A stretch of DNA of 64,000 bases from Platycnemis pennipes (lineage: Eukaryota > Arthropoda > Insecta > Odonata > Platycnemididae), in the NCBI GenBank assembly GCA_933228895.1, contig OW121853.1, forward strand, positions 5,834,494 through 5,898,493, given 5' to 3'. The translations under genes were made by a program, and so were the position numbers. Under the pieces are notes generated by a model. It made no database searches. It worked only from the letters and a program-made list of their open reading frames with translations, and was not told where the DNA came from. Positions 22,313-32,446 of the stretch are shown here, piece after piece (the stretch's first letter is position 1; each line of letters starts with the position of its first letter).

Positions 22313-23744
22313 ACCTATCCTCAAAACACTCTATCCGCTGCTTAAAGAAAACGATGCCACCTCCTCTCTGCTCCCTACCTGCCCTCTGCCAAACGACCTG
22401 CAAACCTGCAGAATATTCTAATATCCACCTTCCCTCTGCCACGCCCCCTTAAATAGGTACCACACAACTTCCTCCGCAATGCAACCACCGCTGCAACACC
22501 ACGATCACAATCTTCAATCAACCTCCTGACAACCTGCCCCCCCCTCTCACCAACCCACTCCCAAAATGCCTACATGGCTCTTTTCACATCAGCAAAAGGC
22601 GGTCTTCAAGCTACTCACATTGGCATCCGATATCGTGGTCTTTATCGTATCGAAGGAATCTATGCCCCTATAGTATCGCCATGAAAACTTTTTTGCTTGG
22701 AAGAGCTTAAAAATAATATCGATAGCAAGGTTTTTGACACCATAGCTCATCAGCACACTATAGCCCAGACGTCGTTGCATTCCCGGCTCGGCTGCTCTGC
22801 GCCGTGCGATCGAAAAATCGGTTTTACTTTCGGAGTCGCAAAAGTTCTCCACGGATTCTAACTCAGAACACTTTGCAGAATGTCGTGACATAAGTAACTT
22901 TTTGTAGCTCGCTGTAGCTTTCAACTATGTTCCTGCATAAAAACAAAAGAATTGACTGAGAATAGGGGCCAACATTTATATATTTGGTAAATATAACAGT
23001 TAGGTCATGTAGCGTACATTTATGTGAAAATAAATAACAGCCCTACACTATGGTATCATTTTCCACCTCCAAGTGTTATCTTCCAAGCATTGGCTTAACT
23101 TTATATATTTTCATGGAAACTTGAAGGAGGCCGAGTTTTGCAAAAATTGATCAACTTTGACCCCATGTAAATTGTTGATGCGTTGTAACTAGGAGAAATG
23201 TTATCTGAAACCAAATGCGCCAATCAATGGAGAAGCAACATGCGAAGTTTCCAAGTCCAGGCTGTAAAGAGCCACTTTTGGCCAGCTTTTTTTTCGATTT
23301 CAGCATTCCACTGTGTCACGTCTCACTAAATAAACGACGCTCTGAAAGATGTGCAGTCACGCACCACTTTCTGGGCGAGAAGAGTTCGCTTTTCTATTCC
23401 ATCCCGCCCATTGTCATTGTCGATGAAAATCATGGCAGCCAGAACAAGATGGCGTTCGCCAATTGCTTGTCGACGGTCGTCCAAGGACAGCACGACGGAT
23501 ATTTCCATCCTTCTCAAAGGACCTGCCGGATCTGCTTTTTCCTCAATACTTCCGCCGTCAGATTATTCTCGTTGCGGTGTGTTCGTCATTTTTTATCAGC
23601 GGAAAAGGACGAGGCGCATGACTATCGCTCCACTACGCCACTATATTGACGCCCGGCGTTTTTCATTTCCTTATTCGATAATTAGTAATTGTTAGTGTTG
23701 TTGTAGTTATTCGTGGGAGATAAGAGCTAAGGTCGTATTTTAGG
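22313..23744. other. Stretch without a firm gene
   Basis: Pro/Thr/Leu-rich frames occur at 22320-22600. A 144-codon plus frame (23215-23649) and a minus frame (23517-23326) are present. The minus frame has an acidic stretch followed by KRTLLAQKVVRDC and weakly resembles the N-terminal part of Harbinger-encoded proteins, but this is too weak to call. Confidence 0.3.
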
Positions 23745-23985
23745 ACGAGTGGGTAAGAAATAGAAGAGCTAGGGAATTGAATGATGGGAAGTAACGTAGC
23801 GTCCACATCAGCCGCCTCCTTACGAAAGGTGCCAAGGGATCTGGCGGATGGAGTGATCCATTTAGAGAACTTTCCATGACGGAATAGTGTACCGATGAAA
23901 AGTCTCTTCTATTTCTGGGATTCGAAGCCGGACTCTGCACTACAACCAATTCTCCTGTCATCACAACGATTTTGCTGACGATATT
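23745..23985 (-). mobile_element. tRNA-headed SINE, copy 1
   Basis: On the minus strand a B-box-like GGCTTCGAATCCC (near 23920) follows a tRNA-like head. The body ends with CATCCGCCAGATCCCTTGGC, ACCTTTCGTAAGGAGG and AATTCCCTAGCTC. The last part matches the tails of the SINE copies at 44840-45085 (GTTAAG, AATTCCC) and 51120-51350 (CTTTCGTTAAGGAGG). Confidence 0.55.
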
Positions 23986-24683
23986 CAGCTGCTTGCAGCA
24001 ATATTCACTTGATTCTTCCATACTACAGCTTCTACTCAAAGACGTAACTTCCTCTTTCTTACCGGAGAAAACTTGTGATCGCCATTGGATGAAGTTTTAA
24101 CGACAGTCTGGGATTGACCACCAACACGCAACTGTGTGCCTCCTAGCGTCTTGAGTGAAAAGCAAAAGGAAGAAGGCCTGGTATCCAAACTGCCGACGTC
24201 TAAATCACTCCGGAAACTTATGCACGTTCTTGGTTTTCGATTACATTTTCACGGGGATGAGTTAACGTTCCATGATTTCGAATTCCTCTGACGAATGGGT
24301 GCGAACCGATAACATTTGTAGGTACTGAGACTAGAACTTGCTACGCTGGTTAGAAGTGGACTGGGGTTTAGTGTTGCAAAAGGGCGGGAGACTTGCTCGT
24401 CTCTATTTGCGAACGTTTTACTATGGAAACAAAACAAATTACTGACTAACATGAGATTTGGATTCTTCATTTTAATGGCACCCTTAATTCACCTGCTGCT
24501 GCATACCCCAGCAATGGCTTGAAGGCTATTGCGCCCAATGGAGTTACAATGTGCTGGAAGGAATAGCCTATGGCTGACGATGATGCTGGAATGGAAATGC
24601 TTGCGAAGTATTAGGCTCCCCCTCCTCCGACAAAATATTGCGTCATAAACAGCCTCTATGCACACCGCATTTGTCTATTAAAA
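23986..24683. other. Stretch with no recognised feature
   Basis: No domain, inverted terminal repeat or RNA gene is recognised. The sequence is of ordinary composition. Confidence 0.3.
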
Positions 24684-25468
24684 CGTCTACATCTACACGA
24701 TACCCTGCAAGCCACCGCGAGGGTGTGTGGCAGGGGGTGAATGTCACCAAGCATGCACTGTTGACATGCAAACAAGCAACTATAGGGTATCATGCAACTA
24801 GACTGTTAGTATATATAGTATTTGAGGGGTTAATACATGCATCATGCACTACAGAATACTCTAAAATATTTCCCCTACCTATCCCTTTCCTATGCTGCCT
24901 ATTCTGTTCTCTTATAGTACGGAGGAAAAATGCCATTTTGAATCTATCGGTACGGCAATCTATCTCTCTAATCTTATTTATCTGGTCGAATATAGCATAA
25001 TACGCTGGTTTTTTTTCAATTTTTGCCTAACATCTTCATTAAAGGTATCTTTTATAAATTTCTCTAATAGATTTAATCTGTACTTTAACCTACGCTCTGA
25101 TAATGTTTTCCACTCTAATTCTTGTCTATTTCTGGTACACTACTCAACCTATCGTAACACCTTTTAACGAACCTAGCTGTTCTACGCTGCACACATTCCA
25201 GTTCTCTGATCAAACCTAATTCATTAGGATCCCATACACTGGCTGCATACTCAAGGTGGGGCCTAAATAGTGAAAAGTAACATCGCTCTTTTGTCTTCTC
25301 ATCACATTTCCCAAGTACTGTTTTTATAAATCCTAGCTTTCTCTTCGCTCGGCCGCATATTTCCCTTATGTGTCTTCCCCACGATAAATTTTTAGTGATT
25401 GTTACACCTAAATACCTTACGGTTTCAACGCTTTCGATCTTTGTGTTACTAATTTTATAGATAAAAAG
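24684..25468 (-). mobile_element. LINE 3' fragment, subfamily B (minus half of a head-to-head pair)
   Basis: The tail (TCTACATCTACACGATACCC) is at 24686. The copy reads inward through GGAGGAAAAATGCCATTTTG, GATCCCATACACTGGCTGCA and CGATCTTTGTGTTACTAATT. This is the minus-strand end of an ORF2 whose protein resembles the A subfamily at lower identity. It stops near 25468, where a plus-strand copy begins. Confidence 0.85.
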
Positions 25469-25469
25469 A

Positions 25470-26172
25470 GTACCTACTTGGAAAATGTGATGAGAAGACG
25501 AAAGAGCGATGTGACTTTTCTCTAGTTCGGCCTCACCTTGTGTATGCAGCCAGTGTATGGGATCCTAATGAATTAGGTTTGTTCAGAGAACTAGACAGTA
25601 AGCAGCGTAGAGCAGCTAGGTTCGTTAAAAGGTGTTACGATACGATGAGTAGCGTTTCAGAATTAACTCAAGTATTAGGGTGGGAAACATTATCAGAGCG
25701 TAGGTTAAAGTACAGATTAAATTTCTTACAGAAATTTAAAAAAGATACCTTAGGTAAAAGGATACCTTAGGCTTGGTTAAAGTGCAGATTAAATCTATTA
25801 GAGAAATTTCAATCGGATAGATTTACTGAGGTTGTTAGGCTCATATTAAAAACACCAGCGTATTATGCTAGATTCGACCAGATAAATAAGATTAGAGAGA
25901 TAGATTGTCATATTGATGAATTCAAAATGGCATTTTCCCCCGTACTATATGAGAACAGAATAGGCAGCATAGCAAAGGTGGAAATATTTTAGAGTAGTCT
26001 GTAGTGCATGATGCATGTATTAACTACCAATCCCTTAATTACTATGTAGATACTAACAATCTAATTGCTTGAGACCCTATAGGAGCATGTTTGCATATTT
26101 ATAGTGCATGCATGGTGATCTTCACCCCCTGCCACACACACTCGCGGTGGCTTGCAGGGTATCATGTAGATG
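25470..26172 (+). mobile_element. LINE 3' fragment, subfamily B (plus half of a head-to-head pair)
   Basis: A 76-codon frame at 25540 encodes YAASVWDPNELGLFRELDSK followed by RRAARFVKRCYDTMSSVSEL and ETLSERRLKYRLNFLQKF. About 60 bp is repeated near 25720-25810 (ATACCTTAGG and GGTTAAAGT(A/G)CAGATTAAAT). The tail ends CTCGCGGTGGCTTGCAGGG, TATCATGTAGATG. Together with the minus copy it makes a palindrome of about 1.5 kb with both 3' ends outward. Confidence 0.85.
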
Positions 26173-26197
26173 AACTTGTGTTGTGCTAGTTCATCTG

Positions 26198-26300
26198 GTT
26201 CCCCCGAACAAGCGTTGACGTTTGTTTATTACGTATCAAACCGAACTCGTGATATATATTTTATTCGAAATCCTTTATCAGTCTGAGTCCCAGCTTCAGA
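26198..26300 (+). repeat. Direct repeat, copy 1
   Basis: GTTCCCCCGAACAAGCGTT, a (TATCAAA)CCGAA block and GTATTCGAAATC recur at 27086-27175 in the same orientation with roughly 85-90% identity. The two copies flank 0.8 kb that includes the second THAP fragment. Confidence 0.7.
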
Positions 26301-26301
26301 A

Positions 26302-26577
26302 ATGGAGGAAGACCATTCCTCGGCTTCTTACGAGCGTGCTTTGTGTGTGTGTGTGTGTGTGAGCTACACTTTTCTCCCGAGGACATCATTCATTTTCACG
26401 GAACGCCATTGCCTGATGCGACCGTGGAGAAATTGGAAAGGGGGTTCCCTTATCTAAAATGTGATGCAGTCCCTACTATTTTCCCTAATTTGCCCAAGTA
26501 CCTTTCCAAGAAGAAGCGGACAAAGAAGACACCCGCCGAGAGAATGGTACAAGGGGTATCAATTGTCATGAGGCCGA
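26302..26577 (+). pseudogene. THAP domain fragment interrupted by a GT microsatellite
   Basis: The open frame from ATG 26302 reads into a Cys-Val repeat and then CELHFSPEDIIHFHG, the second zinc pair and conserved Phe of a THAP finger, then DAVPTIFPNLPKYLSKKKR, the AVPxxFP end block. In another frame just upstream, QLQKWRKTIPRLL holds the invariant Trp. A (TG)n run at 26339-26361 sits exactly between the two parts and would shift the frame. A GAG|GTAAGA donor-like site ends the exon at 26577. The first Cys pair is missing. Confidence 0.65.
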
Positions 26578-27085
26578 GGTAAGAGATCCACCTTAAGTTT
26601 TGGAGACCAACCATGAGGGTAATTACCTGGAGTTATTGGCGCAAGTAGCCCTAGCCAGTATCCCTCCGGTCGTGTCGGTAACTCATGTGGATGAGGCTTA
26701 TATAGTGCGAGTGCCCTGGTTGAGGCTCTGAAGACAATTGAGCTTGAAAATCGAAGCTGGACGTCAGCAAAGGTGGGCAGTAATGTCGTTTTCATGTATG
26801 TTGGCCTCAATTTCATAACGGAGAAATCCATTGTAACTTCGGAGGACCCGAGTTTTAAGGTGCGTATTGTTCTTGGGTATGTGCATTGTAGCATTGCTTT
26901 GCGTTAAGATTGGATTGCGCTCATAATTAATTTCGGTGAGACCTCGATTGAAAATGGGTAAACGGGAAAAAATGGGTGCCGGGGTGATCTACAGAATAGT
27001 CTGATGTAGTAAAGAAGAACCGGATTATTGGTTAAACGAAACAAAAGCTTGTTTAAGGCTAAGGTTAGGGAACTCGGGTGACGTT
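26578..27085. other. Interval between the two direct repeats
   Basis: No coding domain or RNA is seen. It may be an intron or the flank of the THAP fragment. Confidence 0.3.
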
Positions 27086-27175
27086 CGTTCCCCCCGAACA
27101 AGCGTTTACGCTTGTTTCGTACATATCAAAACCGAAATCGTGATCTTTTTTGTATTCGAAATCATTGCACAGTCT
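27086..27175 (+). repeat. Direct repeat, copy 2
   Basis: This matches 26198-26300 and leads straight into the minisatellite at 27183. The THAP-derived part after CCTTTATCAGTCTG in copy 1 is not present here. Confidence 0.65.
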
Positions 27176-27182
27176 TGAGTAT

Positions 27183-27722
27183 GCATTGTCTATTTGCAGA
27201 GAGATACTGCATTCAGTGTAATAATAACCTTGTGCGTCACATGTGTAGTCGTTCCCAGTGCATAACATAATTTGTTTATCTGCGGAGAGAGTAAGGCTGC
27301 ATTCAGTATATAAATAATGACTTGTGAGTTCCGAGTTTTGTCATTCCTAGTGTATGACATTCATTGTTTACGTGGAAAGCGACAGAGAGAGAGAGATACT
27401 GCATTCATTATAATATTACCTTGTGCGTCACATGTGTAGTCATTCCCAGTGTGTGACATTCTCTATCTGTGGAGAGAGAAAGGCTACATTCAGTGTAATA
27501 TTGACTTGTGCCTCCCAAGTTTTGTCACTTAAGAGTATGCCATTCATTGTTTATCTGCAGAGAGAGTGAGAGACTATTTACGTGTGCGTTCCGAGGTTTG
27601 CCATTTTAAGATTATGACGTTCATTATTTGCGAGAGATTGTATTCAGTGTAATATTGGCTTGTATCTCCCAAGTTTTGTTATTTAAGGGTATAATGTTCA
27701 TTATCTGCGAGCTAGAGACTAT
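27183..27722 (+). repeat. Minisatellite, about 6.3 units of 75-98 bp
   Basis: Units begin near 27183, 27260, 27354, 27452, 27537, 27612 and 27691 (partial). Each has ATTCATTGTTTATCTGC, a GAGAGAG block, TGCATTCAGTGTAATATT and a variable end. Two end types appear: A (GCGTCACATGTGTAGTC) in units 1 and 3, and B (CCTCCCAAGTTTTGTCA or similar) in units 2, 4, 5 and 6. This suggests an older AB dimer of about 175 bp. Confidence 0.8.
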
Positions 27723-28496
27723 ACTGACCGATAAACAGGTTTTACATGCCCCATGGTGTCCATCATCTATTGTTATATAGGTCCGTTCTCATCGGCCGTT
27801 GTCTGTAGGTGAGAAATGTTTGGTAATAATATGCCTTTTGTAACATCTGATTCCGTTTGACTTGAATGAAACAAAAATATTGGTCGAAAATAAATGATTT
27901 TCAACCCGATTTCCTTCATTCATCAATTTGTTTGTATTATCCTATCATTATGTGGGGAATAGTGAATGTAAAGACGTCATCAGCTTTCTTCTCTAGCGGA
28001 GTGATTAGAAATTGTACGTTATTTGGCATCTAATGATCGGGAATGAAATAGATTTTGAATGATTTAGATTAATCAATCATTGTAATTAATTTACTGTGTC
28101 GTTCATAATCATAAATCAGGATTGCTAGAGAAGAATTCGGTATTTGATTCCATCGTTCACATCGCCAAATTCGTCTGACATCGGGTGTTACTGATTTCTA
28201 TTTCCCGATGCCCAGGAAAGTTCTCTTGACGATGGCTCTTACCTAAAATACATACATTATCATTATCTAATGCCTAAAACAATTACTTGCAGTATCAGTC
28301 ACCATGGTTCCGTACAGGCGGAGGAAATATATCGTGATATTACACGTAGTAAGGGCCATAAGCGTCTGCTACGTGCCTCTTAAATAGACCGCAGCGTCGC
28401 CCGTGGCCAAAGATGAAACTTCTATTTTTGGCGCGCCCAGTGGCAACACTGTTAAAATTGGAAATCAGCGTCCTTTGTACAGTGTTCTTGTTCCTA
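27723..28496. other. AT-rich stretch, nothing recognised
   Basis: No long frame, inverted repeat or RNA motif is seen. Confidence 0.3.
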
Positions 28497-28575
28497 AACA
28501 GTCAAGGACGGGAGGAGGTGGATGGCGTACCTTAAAAGCAGCTCGCTCGGTGGCTGTCACCTTTTACCTTTCGCT
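28497..28575 (+). mobile_element. Partial copy of the 536-bp MITE family
   Basis: AACAGTCAAGGACGGGAGG, then GCAGCTCGCTCGGTGG and TGTCACCTTTTACC match an internal block of the copies at 14189, 46611 and 50212 in the plus orientation. The rest of the element is absent or too diverged to see. Confidence 0.6.
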
Positions 28576-29604
28576 GGGCCACGTCTTTATTACTCTAGTG
28601 TCAAATAATGTCTATACAACATCCATACAATAGCCATAATGTCTAAATATAACATCTATAAAATACTCACATATACTCCAAACAAGTTGAATGGATATCC
28701 ATACAAGGTTTCCACCAGTAGATATCCTCATAATATCCGACTTGTATACTGTCTGGGACTGGGTTTCTTGCCTACCCTCTCATTTCCTATTCCAACTTTT
28801 ATAATTCATTTTGCGGCCATCTTTTCCTTGGTTTTTGAGTTACCTCTTTGAAAAAGGGTTTTATACCCTAGGGCGTTGACTTTTAGTGAGGTAAACCATG
28901 TAAAAACATCATTTTTTGTACTCTGGGGATTCGCTTTAAGTTTCATTTGGGACAGAAAGCTACCTTAACCAGACAAATATAATGATTTCCAGTTTTCTCT
29001 TTCGATCATCAAATATAATGATTCCTATGTCCATAAAAGTAAACCGATCCTTAAAAAAACATTTTATCTAAATGTGATATTGTATAGATACCTGGCCCTA
29101 TGGATATATGAATGGCTATTTGGATGGATGACATATGCAATGCATGCCATAAGGTAATATCCATACAGTATTACATTTGGTTATAATAACGATTTTCGGG
29201 TATTGGTATTCCTCTTTGGATATTGTATTATCTGCTGCCATGGTAGTTTCCTTTGGCGATAACGAACGATGGCGTATCTTCTACAGAATGTCATCTTCCT
29301 CCATCGAACCTTCGGACAGCATTTGCACATCTCTCGCTCGTCAACTGGAGAAGAAGTGTTTACGCCGTGAAAGTGCTCCCGGAGCCAAGGAATCGCGCCT
29401 TCCTGCCGAGGATGAATCCATTCGCTCGAAAGTGGGCTTCGTTGCGTCGTCGGCCTGCGTGACCCAAATCCGCTCGTGATGCACGGCGACCTCATCTCGT
29501 CGAGCGGCATTGAGCTGCACCCTCTCCACACGAGGCCGCCGCGATACACTCTCCTCGGGCCTGTCACGACGATGATATGGTGGTGGCGAGGAACACGAAC
29601 GGAG
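28576..29604. other. Stretch with no assigned gene
   Basis: Overlapping frames of 100-128 codons lie at 29177-29567 on both strands in a GC-richer block. None shows a domain I recognise. Confidence 0.3.
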
Positions 29605-29899
29605 GAAACCGTCGGGATTATCTCGAATAGGTAACCAAGGAGTCACGTGGTACAAACACATGCATGGTTCGCACATTTTGTGTGCTCGAATCGCTCGCAA
29701 CAATCCCACTCATCGTTTTTACTTGTTGTGGTGTTCCTCATCCGTCTCCCGCGTAAAGCCCCCGGATTAGGAAAACTCGAGAGAAAATAATGAGTGAGAT
29801 TGTTATGAGCTGTTCGAACACACCAAACTTGCGAACTATTCGTGTGTTTATACCACGTGACTCTTCGGTTACCCATTCGAGATAATCCCGACGGTTTCA
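29605..29899. mobile_element. Foldback element with long inverted arms
   Basis: The arm from GAAACCGTCGGGATTATC through CGAAT, GTAACC, GAGTCACGTGGTA and ACACA is matched in inverted orientation from 29899 leftward. The arms are about 110 bp at roughly 85% identity, leaving a short centre. No target duplication is evident and there is no ORF. It is a MITE-like foldback of unknown superfamily. Confidence 0.75.
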
Positions 29900-30234
29900 A
29901 ACACTCACCACCAGGCTTCAGATATCCGTCTCGGGCGAAATCAGCCTGACGAGAACCTGACCTTCAAGAGGGAACCGTCAGCAGTGGCTAAACTAATGGG
30001 AGTGTTTAATGTATTTCTTTAAGAAGCAGAAATTGATGCACGGAAGTACTAGGATGTTGAGCTTGTGGAGAAAGGCGGGGAGGCTGTGACTTAACCTGAC
30101 TTCGCCAGTAACAATGTGCCTGTATTATTGTCCACAGTATTGTTGTACATATCATAATTACCTTCCTTTCATGATTATTCCTTCCATTCTTCAGGGGATT
30201 CAACTGTCGTCTTACCATACCTCTTTCATCGGCT
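29900..30234. other. Short stretch upstream of a LINE fragment
   Basis: It may include more 5' LINE sequence, too decayed to recognise. Nothing else is seen. Confidence 0.3.
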
Positions 30235-32306
30235 GATGCCACCAATTGAAATTTCCTGTAATGGTATTGAAAAGTTACGTATACAAATAATTCCAAACAA
30301 ATCTCCTGGCCCTGATCAAAATCCGCTTCCGCGTATATAGGGAGGTAGCTTCCGAAATTTTCCCCTACCTTGAAATAGCACATATTTAATAAATCCCTGA
30401 CCGAACACGTCGTACCGATGGATTGGAAAACAGCCGATGCAACACCCATTTTTAAAAGTGGTGATAGGGAGCAGCCATCTACTTTACCTAGTAACTTCCG
30501 ACCTATATCCCTCACATCCATTTCATGCAAGGTCCTGGAACATATAATTGTCAGTTCAGTCATGGAGCACCTAGATAGCCAGAATTTATTGTATAATATT
30601 CAGCATGGCTTCCGGAAGAGCAGGTCATGTGAAACTTACCTTGCACTCTTTTCCCACGATATTTTAGTTTCTGGCGAAAATAATATTCGGTTGGATGCTA
30701 TATGTCTTGATTTCAACAAAGCTTTTGGGAAGGTGTCTCAGCAAACTGATTTTGAAATTATAATCTTATGGGTTAGACAGTAACATTATATCATGGATTA
30801 ATGATTTTCTGCATGATCGGGTGCAAAGGGTTGTTTTGGACGGTGTTACCTCACCGGCAATTAAAGTCACTTTGGATGTACCACAGGGTAGTGTGATAGG
30901 CCCACTCCTGTTCTTTCTGTACATTAAAGATATCAATAAGGTGGTAAAAAGTAAGCTTCGCCTATGTGCCGATGATGCAGTGGTGTACAGGGAAATTCTA
31001 TGCCCAAACGATAAAGAATCTTTGACTGCTGATATAGAATCAATGGAAAACTTGTGATGCATAGCAGTTGGAATTAAATTTGAAAGAATGTATGGCAATG
31101 AATTTTTGGAAAAAGAATATTCCTCCTCCTAGCATTTACTACGTAAGGAATTATAAATTGTCAAACGTGGAATCCATTAAATATCTTGGAATAAGACTGA
31201 CACATGACCTTTCCTGGCGTAAACACATACGTGAAATAATGGGTCAAGCTAATCGTAAAATGGGATTAATCAAAAGGGTCCTGGGAAAATGTGACGATCA
31301 CGTTCGAGAAATCAGCTACTTTTCCCTTCTTAGACCTCATTTGGAATACTCATCCGGTGTATGGGATCCTTACAAAATAGGCTTAAATAATGAATGCACT
31401 AGAGTAGCGTATGATAACTATATTAGCGTACGTAGTCTGTTAGATGAACTAAAATAGAAATCATTGTCAAATCGTTGGTTGAAATTTAGACAATTTCTTC
31501 AGTAAATTTCAAGATAATATTATGACTGATGACTTTAAAGACATTTTGAGAACCCTGACTTACTACGGTAGGTTGAACCAACTGCATAAAATTAGAGAAA
31601 TTGATTATCGTACCAACAGATTTAAAATGTCTTTCTTTCCTCGTATTATTACGGATATGAATAGTTGAGTCGTGAATAGCATATATTCTAGTGTATCCAT
31701 GGAGAGCATAGATAGTTGCACGTTGCTATAAGGACTCTAAGCTAACCCAACCAATAGCCTGTTATTGCATGCTTACTTTGCTATTTTTGTCTTTTTTGAA
31801 TCGTGGAGTTTAAACTAGAATATAATTACTAGGGATGGGTCGGTTCGGTTCTCGGTTCCACCGGTTCTTGAGCTTGGAACCGGAACCGTGGCCAAAAATA
31901 ATCGGTACCGAAATAATTGGCGCGAAAACCAGTTTGAAACCTACTCACACTCCGAAAGTGGAGGATTCACATTAAAACCTGGTGAAATAGTGTACTTCGA
32001 TGCTTCAAAGTCGTGAATTATTCTAATTCAGTCTCTGAAAATGATTATTGATTACCTTATCTTACCATTGAGCAATGCAAAGTAAGTGGTAAATGAAGAA
32101 CCGGTACCGAGAATCGGAACCGAGAACCGAAGTTAAGAACCGAACCGGAACCGAAAAAAAGTGGAACCGACCCATCCATAATAATTACTAGTCCTTTTTA
32201 GGCATGATGTGTAATGCATGTTTGGTGAGAATTCACATGTGAGAAATGGTGAGAATGCCACAAACCTTTGAGGTGGCTTGCAAGGTATTGTGTAGATTTA
32301 GATTAT
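30235..32306 (+). mobile_element. CR1/Jockey-group LINE, longest ORF2 remnant, with nested hAT element
   Basis: This is the longest copy of the family. It starts with PNKSPGPDQNP, then TDWKTADATPIFKSGDREQP, RPISLTSISCKVLEHIIVSS, QHGFRKSRSCETYLALFSHD, CLDFNKAF, VPQGSVIGPLLFFLYIKDI, a CADD box (30965-30976) in place of YADD or FADD, and ESIKYLGIRLTHDLSWRKHI to FKMSFFPRIITDMN. Stops at several sites make it inactive. Most of the endonuclease domain is missing at the 5' end. The 3' UTR is interrupted at 31830-32180 by a hAT-like element and resumes to GGTGGCTTGCAAGGTATTGT. Confidence 0.85.
31830..32180. mobile_element. hAT-like MITE with GGTTC-type arrays
   Basis: The ends TAGGGATGGGTCGGTTC and, inverted, TATGGATGGGTCGGTTC match at 16 of 17 bases. 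An exact 8-bp duplication ATAATTAC flanks it (31822-31829, 32181-32188), and the host LINE sequence reads through when one copy is removed. The first 110 bp and last 80 bp are rich in CGGTTC/GGAACCG repeats. It is 351 bp with no ORF. An 8-bp duplication is the hallmark of hAT. Confidence 0.9.
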
Positions 32307-32384
32307 CACGTGATTTTGCGAAATATTGAGTTTTAAATCGTGTGATTCAATGTGAGTAACTAGGAATCACCAGGTGTTTTTGGT

Positions 32385-32446
32385 GTGCGTTCACCCCCTG
32401 CCACACACCTTTATGGTGGCTTTCCGGGTACTATATAGATTTAGAT
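32385..32446 (+). mobile_element. LINE 3' tail fragment
   Basis: TTCACCCCCTGCCACACACC, TTTATGGTGGCTTTCCGGGT and ATAGATTTAGATGA are the terminal tail only. It lies about 80 bp past the tail of the preceding copy, in the same orientation. Confidence 0.75.

Noticed and set aside
23326..23517. Harbinger-encoded protein fragment, minus strand
   Set aside because: Only a short acidic-then-basic stretch resembles the family; no catalytic residue or SANT-like domain is visible.
26198..27175. LTR pair around the second THAP fragment
   Set aside because: The direct repeats are only about 90 bp, have no TG...CA ends, primer-binding site or polypurine tract; a local duplication is simpler.
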